From the NCBI RefSeq assembly GCF_030463565.1, contig NC_134643.1, forward strand, positions 76,815,721-76,879,720: 64,000 nt of DNA, given 5' to 3'. How positions within the stretch are numbered: position 1 is the stretch's first letter; each line of letters starts with the position of its first letter. Positions 22,601-33,891 of this stretch are shown piece after piece. Under the pieces are notes generated by a model. It was not told the DNA's origin, did not search any database, and was given only the letters and a program-made list of their open reading frames with translations. The DNA is from Pelecanus crispus (taxonomy: Eukaryota > Chordata > Aves > Pelecaniformes > Pelecanidae). The translations under genes were made by a program, and so were the position numbers.

Positions 22601-24207
22601 GTAGGTGAAGGAGAGAATGAGAAATAAAAAAGGCCGATTTGCCAGTGTCACTCTTCCTCCCCTTTGCCCCAAGTCATGTGAAAAGGAACTTGTCACCTAA
22701 ACCAAGCACAACATTGAAATCATCTTGCAATGAAAGTCTCCTGCTAAAGAAATGAGAAAAGTGTAGTTTGTTTTGCAAGATTTCCCTCACTTTATTTGGC
22801 TCTTCACTGATGGGCAAGGCCCATGCTGTGAAGTGGATCTACTGTGTTTCTGTGGCAGAAGGGGAAAAAAGCAGGCAGGCAAGGGCCCCAATGCACTGGG
22901 CCCGCAGTGCCCCATGATCTGGTGGTAATCATGGGGAAGCTCAGCGTTTTTCATCATTCCCCTTCTCTCCTGGACACCATGCTCTGCTAAAGCCAGCTCT
23001 GGTCATATCTTTGTGCACATTGGAAAAGACGACTGGTTTTCTTTCCTTTGTAACATAATACCAATAAAAACTTTAAGGACAGGAGCACAAACCAAGTGGC
23101 TACAAGCTATGTAGATCTTGTGTCTGAAGCCCCACAGATGGAAATTGTCAACAGGGAGCAGCCAAAGGCCATTGCAGGAGTAATGGCAGCAGTCCTCGAC
23201 ATTTTCCACAGTGACAATGGCTCCATCCTCTTTAATCTCTTTTAAATGTTTGCCAACTGAAAACTGAAGTATTTAGGGGGGGAGGGGAAGAAGTCTAAGT
23301 CTGTGTTAGAATAACAGTTAGATGTAGTTTAGTGGATTTTCTGATACATTAATAGGAAGGGCTGAGAATGTTCAAGATCTGGTCTGTGTTCTATAAAGAT
23401 GTCTTGAAAATCATTCCAGTAATAATTAGATTAGTATCGCCTGCTGTACAACTAACAGCTTTTAGATAGAAAATAGAAGAATGCTTAAAAATGCTGGGCA
23501 AAAGGCCAGTTTATATCATCATTCAGCTGTGAACAGACTAGCTCAAGAGTCACTGGTAGATGAATCCTAAACATGTTTTTTCCATCCCTATTGGAATGAA
23601 GACTCTGCTAAAAACAAACCTTGGTTCAGCTCTCCCAGGAGCAGAGCTCTATGTACAATTTCTCTGGTGAAGATCTGGACTCTTGGAAATTAAATCCTGA
23701 ATCCACTGAAGTCAGTAGGACTGGCATTTTACCTCCTCTGTGTTAAATGTCTTTCCATGATGAAAGTTCCTTGGGAGAAGGTGAATGATGTAATCTGTGA
23801 CACACCTGAACTAACACATTTTGGGGAGTGGGGATGTGCTGGCATAAACTTGGCATAAACACAGCATCAAAGCTCTGTGCATTTCTAGAGTGGGGTGGTA
23901 TGTCAACATCAAATCAATCTCAAATGAAATCTTGTGCATTGGGGATGATGCACACAGAAATAGCTTCTATAATGTGGACATCTGTCATAAATTTCAGTGT
24001 TTCAGTATTATTTCAGAATATGTTTGGAGTGCCAGAATTTCACAGAATATAGAGAACTTCTATCTTCTGATGAGTCCTGGCCATAAATGTAGCCAAAAAA
24101 TACATGAAAAACATCTGCTATCTGAAGATATTGGGGTTTTTTCACCTGACATGTTTTACAACCTTATTCTATAAATGGTCCCCAGATATCTCAACAGGCA
24201 ATCAACC

Positions 24208-24223
24208 AATAAATAAATAAATG
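24208..24223. repeat. (AAAT)n microsatellite
   Basis: AATAAATAAATAAATG, a short tetranucleotide run in GYS2 intron 1. Confidence 0.8.
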
Positions 24224-27130
24224 AAGTTCCAACCAAATATTGGGAAAAAGTCAGTTCAAGCCCAATTTTGTCACATCTCTAGATCAGAGACACATTCTGA
24301 GGGGAAGGGGCGAAAGGATAGTTGATGTAACTAGTACTTGTGGCAGTGAAGTCAATTTGAATCTTGCATCTGGGGTCCCACTGCTCTCTTGGATTCCATG
24401 GCAGCCATGGTCCTCAGGAAAGCTTTAGTATCTTTTGAGTGGCCTGGTCAAGCTATAGCAAAGAAGCTAAAGAGCCCTGGAAGCACCCTGATCCTCTGTC
24501 TCTGTATAGCAAAGCTGTGTGGGGAAGGACTCGGCAATCAGCGACAATCTGCACTTATCTCCGTCTCACTTGCATAGCTTCGCTTCCTGTCTCTTTCCTT
24601 CCTTTTTTGTTTCTGCTGCTCCTTTCCTCTGTCCTTCTGTAATGTGGGGTGGGTGGGAGAGCGAGTAAAATTAGTGGTGGTTATCTCTGGCAGTTTTGAG
24701 AAGTTTTGACAATTCCATGCGCAAAGGATCGCAGCTCCAGAAGACATTTTTTGTCAGCACAATTCCTGGATAGTCTTGGAAGTTGTGGACCCTTCCTCAT
24801 CAGATGACAAAAAGCATTGGCAATGCATCTTTCCATATTACGGCTTGCGGCAGAAAGAGCACATCTATGTATTAGATCTTGCAAAAAGATCTCCAGTTGC
24901 ATAGTTAGATCTCCACTTCTGCCTAATGTCGTCAGTAGTGATATGATATCAGGAGACTCTTCTTGACTCTCAGACTTTTTATTTATTTAGATAGTTCTGA
25001 TGTCTATCCTGGAGGCCTCTAATTGCTGCTTGGATTTTAAATATACAAAAGAAATAATGCACCAGGACTTGAAATGAGGAAAGAAGAAAATGGCTGGAGT
25101 GATGCAGATAACTCCTTCAGACAAATTCATAGTAGCGGCAACGTACATGAAAACATTCAAAATTTTAAAAATAATTCTAAGAGATATTTTCTGAGAAAAT
25201 GTTTTGTTTTCATCTTCTGTTTTTTAAAGAGGCCTCTAAAACCAGGTCAAAATTCTCTTAAATGAACAAAATCCCTCTTTCCCAAACATTTTAGTTCCCC
25301 TTTCCATGCCAGCTTGGTTTTTTTTCCAGGCTGCTTTGCACAAAAATCTTTCCATATTTTAAGTTCAGTATTTCTGCCAGTTAAAACCAACTAGTTTCAT
25401 GACTAAGATTTCTACCAAGCCCCTTATTTATCCATGTTGGATTGCAGTTTCTTATGCTCATACGTCGTACTTACCACCCCATAAGAACAGACATGTCATT
25501 GTTACCGTATCACTTTATGGGTTGAACATTCTGACTTGTCTTATAGAATTAAAATTATATGTTTATCTGAATCCAAGCTATTCAGCTTGTGAGCAGAGGA
25601 ACATGGAGGGAATATATAGTGTCACTTAACCTAAGAGTTCTCTAAATCCCTGTCTAGAGCAGCCATGGTAGGATATGGCGACTGTAAGTTACTTAGCTTT
25701 CTCATCCTAATGAAGTGAAGAATAGTCCTATGCATAGATTTCCTTCTGCAGTTCCATGTCTGTATGATGTGAAACTCTTGAACTGTGAGCTTGATTTAGG
25801 AACATATACCTGTAAGATTCTTGTCTTCTTAGGTCTTGAATTACCATGTAGGGTAATAGTTTATTGTAATAATTCCACTTAGCAAGCAGGGAGATTGGAA
25901 CTGCATTTGTTTTTCTTTGTAAAACACCTAGAATCCTGAGACATCTTGACATAAAAATAGTAGGGCTAGGGACCCTTCAAGCATTCAAAACAAATGTGAT
26001 ATTTCTAAAGAAAAGGATTTTAAGTGCACTATTTCTTTTCTAGGAGCACAATTAAAAACATAGCTCTGTCATTCAGTTCCTCAGGGCTACAAGGTACCAG
26101 GCTTGGCAGAAGGCTTTCTGCAGTTGTCAGGTGATACAGTTTAAGTAATCTGGGAACTAATCTCCCAAAATGTTGAGCAACTTCAGCTGCTGTACTGTAA
26201 GTGGTGGTCCTTTGCTGCAGATCTTTCAGGAGAATAAGGTAACCTCTGAAGATTTTTGTCATATGCAGTTAGATGCAGTGCATTGGTACCTCTGGATGCT
26301 CCAGTACCTTTTAAAAAGTAAGTCTGGAATACCTGCTATCAATCAGTGGCAACTTGCAGTGCTGGCTTCTTATGTAATGTTGATGTCACTGCTGAAAGGC
26401 ATAGCACAGCCTTCTTGCCTGGAGTATTACTGAACGTTTTCAAATTCAGTGGAGGATGAAATTTTTAAGTAGGAACATTAGTTCCCTTCCTGTTGCTTCC
26501 TTTGTTGTTTGCTTGTACCTGTTGAGCTTCATTTGTCTTAGTGTTCTTTAAAATCACTGGAGCTATGCTAAACCTGTCTTTGATGTACAGCAGCTGTCTA
26601 GTCTCTAATTTTCTCTTCCCTTGCCTTCCCTTCCACTTCCTGGATTCAAGCATGCGTTGTTGTTCTTGCAAATTTGTGGTGGTGGAATGCCCACTGCCTG
26701 GCACTGTGGGCCCTGTGGCAAAGGGGGCTTTGCAAGACTGCGCTGCCAATGCGTGAATTATGGGGCTAGCTATTGAAAACTGTGAGGAAGAGCAGCCAAG
26801 TGAATCTTGCATACCATGTGCAAGACTAGATACATCTGTACTGACTCGTCAGGGGATGTTGTTAGTGAATTCTCTTATACATTTTTATATTGTGTTTATT
26901 TTTAAAATGGACAATGTTTTGGTGAAAGGTACTGCAGACATTTATATTGGCAACATAGACTATGTTCCTTCCAACTTTAACAACTCTTTGGAATGGTGAT
27001 GGAACATGACACCTTTTGCTTTGAGGATATTGGTCTAAATCCATTTTTATAGCTGGTAGTCAATGAGATCCATCAGTCCCTCAACTTCTTTCAGTGATTT
27101 GTGTGAAACAAACTGGAAGAGCCAGCTCAG

Positions 27131-27202
27131 TTCTCACCACATGTATTGTTCTCACCACATGTATTGTTCTCACCACATGTATTGTTCTCACCACATGTAT
27201 TT
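27131..27202. repeat. 18-bp minisatellite, four copies
   Basis: Unit TTCTCACCACATGTATTG occurs four times head-to-tail, the last with a single G-to-T change. Each unit has one CACATG E-box-type hexamer, giving four at exactly 18-bp spacing, about 580 bp before exon 2. Near-perfect copies imply a young expansion. Confidence 0.95.
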
Positions 27203-27785
27203 CCACATCACAAAAAATATGTTTGAAAATTCTAACTGCTGCAATAAAAAAGCAGAAGGCTGTACTTGGGATGCAGTAGAATCAAGATAAGGCATGGGAG
27301 AGTGGAAGCATGAGTTCCAGGATTTGAATCCCACAATCTGAATGTAAAGATTTCAGGATCCAAAAAGATAACATAAGAATAAAATAGTATGTTGGCTGAA
27401 CATTTGTGGTGTGACTTGAACACCTAAAAGAAATTTTAAAAAATCACAGACTAGATAAAAATAACAGCTAAGGATAGAAAGCATCCATTTGAGATTAGAG
27501 GAAAAATTCAGGGAAGCCATATGCAGTCACCCAGGAGTAAGCAAAGCGTTAAATTGTCATTTAAAAATTACACACAGTCTGCTATCAGTGCATACTCCTA
27601 AACTGAACTGTAAAGCACTGATTCAATTTAAGAGACTGAACTTCTAGTTATTTGATAGAGTCTGGGTTTATGTGAATTGATTTAACTAGACGTGTATCTG
27701 ATCCACAGGAGGGTTGGGGCTTATTCCAGAGCTTTGTGGCCTGTGCCTCTTTCTACTTTTTATTCTTTGTGTTCTTCTTTTGCAG

Positions 27786-27967
27786 TCGGAGGCATTTACA
27801 CTGTGATCCAGACAAAAGCCAAAATTACGGCAGATGAATGGGGTGAAAACTATTTTCTGGTTGGTCCTTATTTTGAGCACAATGTGAAGACTCAGGTGGA
27901 AGCATGTGAGCCTCCAAACCCCGCAGTTAAGAAGGCAATGGACACCATGAAAGGCCAAGGGTGTCAG
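27786..27967 (+). CDS. GYS2: GYS2 exon 2 (residues 41-101)
   Basis: Acceptor TTCTTTTGCAG, donor CAG|GTAAAT. Encodes (V)[18 protein letters not shown] and [20 protein letters not shown], the N-terminal Rossmann domain of GT3 glycogen synthases. The KVGG loop completed here binds the UDP-glucose donor. The exon is in frame with exon 1 (G|TC for Val41) and ends on a codon boundary. Confidence 0.97.
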
Positions 27968-30756
27968 GTAAATCAGATGTGCTACTGCTTCCCAGGGCAA
28001 CAAAGCTGACTCTGAGGAGATTACAGTTTTGGTTAATGCTCTTGCCGTTCCACTTGACACAGCAGTCCTGGTCAATGTCACAATGGGAAAGGCTCAGAAT
28101 CCACTGTTGGAACGGCAGAGACAATTCATTAAAGGTTATTTTCGAGGAAGAACCAGTTTATCCAATTACAGGTTTTAACAGTCATTTAACTGCAAGTCTA
28201 CTTAATTGGATTAATGACTTATTTATCCAGCCTCTAAATACAGTGAGATTTTAGTAGATATGACCTTACTTTGACTGAACCCTTATGTTACATTTGATGT
28301 TCTTGTGCTGGAGAGAGAAAAGCATTCTACTAGGTCACAGTTTTTCTTATGTAGCATTGTATTGAGTTGAAAGCCAGAAAGGGACAAGCCACAGGTGGAC
28401 TTAAGAAAAGCACCCAACTGACAAAGAATCTGCTTCCTCAGATCAGTGCAACTAGCTGTCTGTTCCCTAGGAAGAGAGGTTAAACCACAGCACAAGGAGT
28501 GAGTTCATCTGTGTTTCCTACATGACTTTTAACCAGTGTTCTCTCTGTGATCTCAGGCAAACCTCATAGCCTCTTCATAACTCAGTTTCTCCAACAGTAA
28601 ACTAGGAATAAACATCTTCCTATCAAGGTGATCTGCTGAAAGGAATAGAATCTACTGTGTTGATGGGCAAGCTACTAAGCTGCAAGCAGCTGCAGCCTTG
28701 AGGACAACTGATTACCTGAAAATGGGTGGAAGATAACAAATGCTAAATCTGACCTCCTTTCTTGAAAATCCTTATCAGAGATCTAGAACTCACCTTCATT
28801 CAGTTTCAGCATTGAGTCCCTCAGAAATGCTAGTTGGCAGGAGGAAAAATTATCTGCTTATAATGTGTGCTGAACAGATGTGAAAAGCATTGAGAGGCAG
28901 CAGCAAGGAAGCCTTCTTACAAGGTTTTGTTGCTGAGGGGCATGACACACTTTAATGTAGAAATTCATAAACTTCTTGGACTGCCACCAGCTGTGGCACT
29001 GGTGATGTATTATCTCCCTTTGTAACAGCAGTTCTGCTGTTCTTAGGATCTAGTGGCCTACTGCATATTATATGGAAGCATATTGTTGGATGTACATGTG
29101 CCATAGCTTTGGAAAGTGTCTGTGGGGACACTAACATTGTGTGATGCTTGCATTGTTCAGGCTGAGGTTCAAACTGAAAGGTCTAATCTAACTGCCGTTT
29201 CTTATTTCTAATCAAATTTTCATAAGTGATTGACCAAGTTTTCCATGTTGCCTCTGTTGATTACAAAGAGATGTCTTGCAAGCTGTGTAACACTCCTTTG
29301 TTTGGAAAACAGCTAAAGACTTGTGGGGCAGACTAATTGCAATGTTATATATACGCTTTGTGCTGCTCCATAAATACATTAAATTTAGTCAGTCAACTCT
29401 GCCAGCCTAACATGTGTAATTGTGCTGCTGGAGTATTCATATATAGCAGCAAATCTGTCCCAGATACGTCAAGTATAGCTTTGATCTCCAATAATGACGC
29501 TCTAGTTTCCAGGAGCTGCGCTTATCCTATTAACATTTATGTCTGGATTTTGCTTATGCATCACAATGGATCCCTTTAAACCAGGAGTCATAGGAATGCT
29601 TCCAAATTTCTCAGGTCAGGTGTGTTCCTTGCCACAGCCTGACTCTGTATTTAGGTGAAGTCTGGGTTCATGCAAACTCCCTGCTCTTTAACCTCATTCT
29701 CCTGAATAAGAAACCTGGTAGCCTGAAATAAGTACATAAGGAGCTGGCCCTCCTTCGCACACCTGTCTTTGTCACAACCTGTATTTTTTGTGCAAACAGG
29801 TCCAAGAGCTTTCATCCCATTGTTTTCAAGACTTGACCTCTATTCAGCCTGTTCTAGTGTCAGGGCTGGGTGCAACCCCTGAGGTCCCAGGGGTTGGTGA
29901 ATGAAAAGAGATTGAACAGTGGTACAAAAGATTCCTCCGCATGGGGTATAAACTGCACTAGCCTCCCTATAGTACCTTGTTCTTCCCAGTTAATATGTCT
30001 CTGCTGCTATAGCCATTTTGATGGTAAACTTAATGTGAAATAATTTGACTGTGCAGATTGGTACAATCTGTAGTGTCGGCCCAGCTGTGTTGTGTTACCT
30101 GGTTGGGCAGGTAGGTTATATCAGTGGAGTTCTAAATATTCTTGGAGATATTTAACTATACTGATGCAGACAAAGCAGGAAAGCTGTATTTTTAGGCTGA
30201 CGTGGTTTTAGGTATTCTTACACCTTCTGATTGATCCTTCTGCTCTGCCAAAGGGAGAGCACTGCTTAGTCAGAATGAAGAAATGTCATGGTAGATACAG
30301 GTCCCAAGCACCTGTCCTACAAAATCTATCACCAGTAATCTAGCATAAATGGCAAAAGATTGGTGACAAGTCTGACTGAAAGAAAATAATAATTTTGAAG
30401 TAAGAACAAAAATGGCATATATACTTCAGGAAGAACATAAGACCTCATTATTCAACCAAGTATAGTCTTAAGCTTTTTTCCATGAAAAAAAGGTTAACAT
30501 TGCAATGAAAATCTAAATTGAAAGTCTTAAAAACAAAATGTTCCTAAAGATTGTAGTTTACTTTTACTCTTGCCTTTGGCCCAGTATTACTCCATGTATT
30601 TTGCAAGGAAAACCACAAATCCTGGATATGTAGGACTGTGATCATATATGCCTACATAAAATATTTAAGATTTGATGGATGAAAATAGTTATGCTAACTG
30701 GCTTTTTTACATTCACTCTAAAATTTTCTGCTTATATCCTTGCCTCTTTCCCATAG
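27968..30756 (+). other. GYS2: GYS2 intron 2
   Basis: 2.8 kb, GT-AG, acceptor TCTTTCCCATAG. Contains a MIR-like remnant (28546-28640); otherwise nothing recognisable. Confidence 0.88.
28546..28640 (+). repeat. MIR-like ancient SINE remnant
   Basis: The order 'tgatctcaggcaa', 'ctcagtttctccaacagtaa' and 'aggaataa' follows the MIR body (tgaccttgggcaagt...cctcagtttcctcatctgtaaaatggggataa). Diverged, in GYS2 intron 2. Confidence 0.5.
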
Positions 30757-30948
30757 GTCTTTTTTGGAAGATGGCTGATAGAGGGCAGCCCATACGTCTT
30801 ACTGTTCGATATAGGATCAGCAGCCTGGAATCTGGACAGGTGGAAAGGCGAATTTTGGGATGTCAGCAACATAGGGATCCCTTTTCATGACCGAGAAGCC
30901 AATGATGCTGTGATTTTTGGATCATTAACAGCCTGGTTTTTAAAAGAG
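30757..30948 (+). CDS. GYS2: GYS2 exon 3 (residues 102-165)
   Basis: 64 codons, phase 0 at both ends. Reads [20 protein letters not shown], then the [12 protein letters not shown] and [20 protein letters not shown] segments typical of the family's N-terminal domain. Mammalian copies have Tyr-type or His residues in the first positions (V[HY]FGRW); Phe here is conservative. Donor GAG|GTACAG. Confidence 0.97.
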
Positions 30949-31771
30949 GTACAGTTTATAAATCTAGAGATTTTTCAAACCTCAGCCTTGTCAGCAGGGC
31001 AAAAAGCTTTGGGGCATGGTTCCTATTCTCCAGTTTGAAAATTATGACAAGGAAGTTGATATGTAATGTAGATCAAACTTGTATTTAAAACTTAAATGGT
31101 CATTTAACCTTTTTTCGGGCGGTCAGGGTGTTACCCTATGTGAAATCCACTGTGTCTTTAGTGTCAGATCCTCCTGTGTTTCTTCTCAACTCCCTTATTT
31201 GTCACTGGATGCTCTTACAGGTAGGTTCTCAAACTCCCTTTTCCTCTCCTATGGTAGTCAAGTTGTCACACTAACAAACTGTCCTTAAAGCCAGTCAAGC
31301 CATATCTCAGCTATTAGATACTACCTTGCACACGGAATAGAGGCAAACAGAAAGAATTAATTACAGCACTGTGTCTTCACATGTCACTCTACCACAGCCT
31401 ACCTGAAGAGAAGAAACTTTGATAATCTGCAGAATCATCTGTCATAGGTGCTCATGATTTTCTTATCCAAACAAGAGTTTCAACAGCAGAAGAGCAAGTT
31501 ATTAGAAAGAAGAGTGACTGTGCTTGCCAGAGCTCCCCAACACTCTAGGAAGAATACTGTTCTGAAGTGCTAGTGAGGCACATGTGCTTCTTGGGCTAAG
31601 GATTAGGGCTGATGGGAATTGAGACACATGACCACTTAGAATGCTGTACTGCTTTGTCATATGAAAGAAAGAAACCAAACAGAAGAAGGCATGAAAAAAA
31701 GAAGTTTCTGAGGCTGGGATGATGAGCAGGATAATATGTGTTTCATGTATGTTCTTCTTAATTATTTTCAG
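30949..31771 (+). other. GYS2: GYS2 intron 3
   Basis: 823 bp, GT-AG, no repeats recognised. The acceptor region has two AGs 12 nt apart (see findings). Confidence 0.88.
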
Positions 31772-31957
31772 CTTTCCTGTCAGTTTGACAACAAGCCCAA
31801 CATAATTGCCCACTTCCATGAGTGGCAGGCAGGAGTGGGTTTAATACTGTCTCGATCTCAGAAACTTCCTGTTGCCACAATTTTTACTACCCATGCGACT
31901 CTGCTTGGGAGATACCTGTGTGCAGCCAGTATAGATTTTTACAACAATCTTGACCAG
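31772..31957 (+). CDS. GYS2: GYS2 exon 4 (residues 166-227)
   Basis: Acceptor ATTATTTTCAG, donor CAG|GTAAGA; 62 codons, phase 0. Encodes the [20 protein letters not shown] segment and then [20 protein letters not shown], among the most conserved parts of animal glycogen synthase (acceptor/donor cleft of the N-terminal domain). The first residues ([12 protein letters not shown]) are the least conserved part and one residue longer than human GYS2. A second AG 12 nt inside would remove LSCQ in frame. Confidence 0.95.
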
Positions 31958-33258
31958 GTAAGAGACATTTTTCTCATTCCTTCTTTTTTCAGCTAATCAG
32001 CTCCTGGCTCCTTTTCTGTTTACTGTGCTACACCATATATTGTATTCTTGGTCTTGTGTGATCACTAATTGACCCGCAGCTGAGTGATAGGTTGTCAGTT
32101 CCAGAGCACAAGAAATGGTATTTGTAAGACCATGGGGTGTCTAGGCATGAGTGCTTTTGTGTCATCTGACAGGTCCTAAAGCTCAGTAGAGTCTAGAATA
32201 TTTGCAGTACCTTCAGTGAATTTTGACTTACCAGATTTGCACTGGAGAGTACTGAAATTCATTCAGCCTCCAGTCAAGTCAGTGCATTAGTCCAGTCCAC
32301 TGATATACGGAGTAATATTGCAGCAGTACAGGGTTGCCAACGGAGTTTCTTAACCTTCTTTTCAATGGCTTGAGACATTTTCAAAAGCAAGAGAGTTACA
32401 GGCCCAGATATCACTTCAAGTCTAGTGTCCTTGATAATATTCCCCTTTGTGTTCAAGAAAGGCAATCAACTCAAGCAATGGATGCTATGGTTTGGGAGTT
32501 ACTGTTAGCAGTGTGAGTAACCAGTGAATGTAAAACCTTTTCAGCTGTAGTCATCATCTGACACTTCAGGTGCAGCTTCACAGCAATCCTTCTTAATGAA
32601 AGGCAGTAGAAAAAATAGCCAGTAGCCCTCCTCTTGCTGAAATTCCCTGGAATGGCATTAAATGTTTTTTTTTTTTCTTCTTCTTCCTCCCCACCCCGCC
32701 AACTTCTTAATTCTTGCAAGTCATAATAAGTCCTTCTACTTTCAGGCTTTTCAGGTTAGGCTTAATGTGTAACTGGCAAATATAGGAAGTATTTTCTGAG
32801 TTCAAGAGACCCACATCTGTTTCTTGGAATTTTTGTAAACTGTCTAGTGGTTTTGGTTTTCACTGTTCTCTTTCCACTCAAAGCATAAGACAAACCAACA
32901 TTTCAAGGACCCAGATGTCTTTAGCACTGCCTTCAGCAGAGGTACATTACATGATCTGAGATTTCTAATATGGTTACAAACTGAGTTCAAGAGATTTTTG
33001 CATTCCAGCTTTTATTGAGAGTAGAGGCAGTTAAAAGGCTCAACCAACAGCCTTATTCACTGTCCATGCATTTCCTTGGCTAAAATCAGTGAAGAAAATT
33101 ACTCAGTTGGCAGTTTTCTGTTGGATGTTTGTTCCACAGTGTGTCAGGTTTCAGTGTCTTCCAAAGACAAGGCCCAAGCAGTAGTGTGCTACTGGCCTTA
33201 TTCAGAAGCACAGAATAGATTGCCATTCCCTTGTACTCCAAGGAAACAGTCATTCACT

Positions 33259-33305
33259 CTACTCCTCTTTTTTTTTTCCTTTTTTCTTTTTTCTTTTTTC
33301 TTTCC
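33259..33305. repeat. Polypyrimidine tract (T6C)n
   Basis: About 45 bases of almost pure T with regular C interruptions in GYS2 intron 4. Confidence 0.85.
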
Positions 33306-33868
33306 CACCGAAGGCAACTACTGAATCTACTGAACACGCTAAGAGTAAAAGACTGTCTCCACTCACTCACTATCATGCTGCAACCTTTATGCATATGAGT
33401 GTGTAGGGGGAATTCTCTCTGCCCAATATGAGATAACTAACAGGTGGTTACTCCTCCTAGGCTCCCTATATCATCAGTGGAGTTACATTGGCCTCTTCAC
33501 AATCAGTGTAATGCAAACATCCTCAAATTACCATCTGAAAGATCTGTCTCCTTCTATCATCTAGAAAAACTATTCTCCTAACTTTAATGAGGCAGCATGA
33601 ATAACCCAGTCGTGCTGTCAGGCCCAAGTTTCAGGAGTCTAGACATTCCTAATCCCTCGGTTCCTCATATTTTCCTTATGTGTATATATGCAAAATATAG
33701 GTTTAAAGTCACATTAAACTATTTTTCTCTGGACAGATCTAGATTGAAGGAACCAAGACCATGCAGTTTCAGGTTTAACACTTGAGAAAGTGAGGATTTT
33801 TCAGCAGTAACTTTATTCATTCACCCTTGCATTCTTACACATAATTTGTTGGTAAGGAAGCCCTAGTT

Positions 33869-33891
33869 AAAAAAAAAAAAAAAAAAAAAAA
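33869..33891. repeat. Poly(A) run of 23
   Basis: Homopolymer in GYS2 intron 4, with a second A-rich run at about 33924. No retrocopy precedes it that I can recognise. Confidence 0.9.

Larger units (their letters stand above)
19687..27785 (+). other. GYS2: GYS2 intron 1
   Basis: 8.1 kb, GT-AG. Contains a four-copy 18-bp tandem array at 27131-27202 and an (AAAT)n run at 24208-24223. No CR1 copy or foreign gene recognised. The segment 'gaatccactgaagtcagtag' near 23698 looks like a widespread sauropsid repeat motif but is too short to assign. Confidence 0.85.

Noticed and set aside
27131..27202. CRISPR-like repeat array
   Set aside because: The four 18-bp units are contiguous without spacers and lie in a vertebrate intron: a minisatellite.
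27289..27335. tRNA-like or SINE-head A-box/B-box pattern (GGATTTGAATCCC)
   Set aside because: A B-box-like string exists, but no cloverleaf can be formed around it and the A-box is poor; too weak to call a tRNA or SINE.
33869..33891. Poly(A) tail of a processed retrocopy
   Set aside because: No coding or 3' UTR-like sequence or target duplication around it was recognised; a simple homopolymer is the plainer reading.
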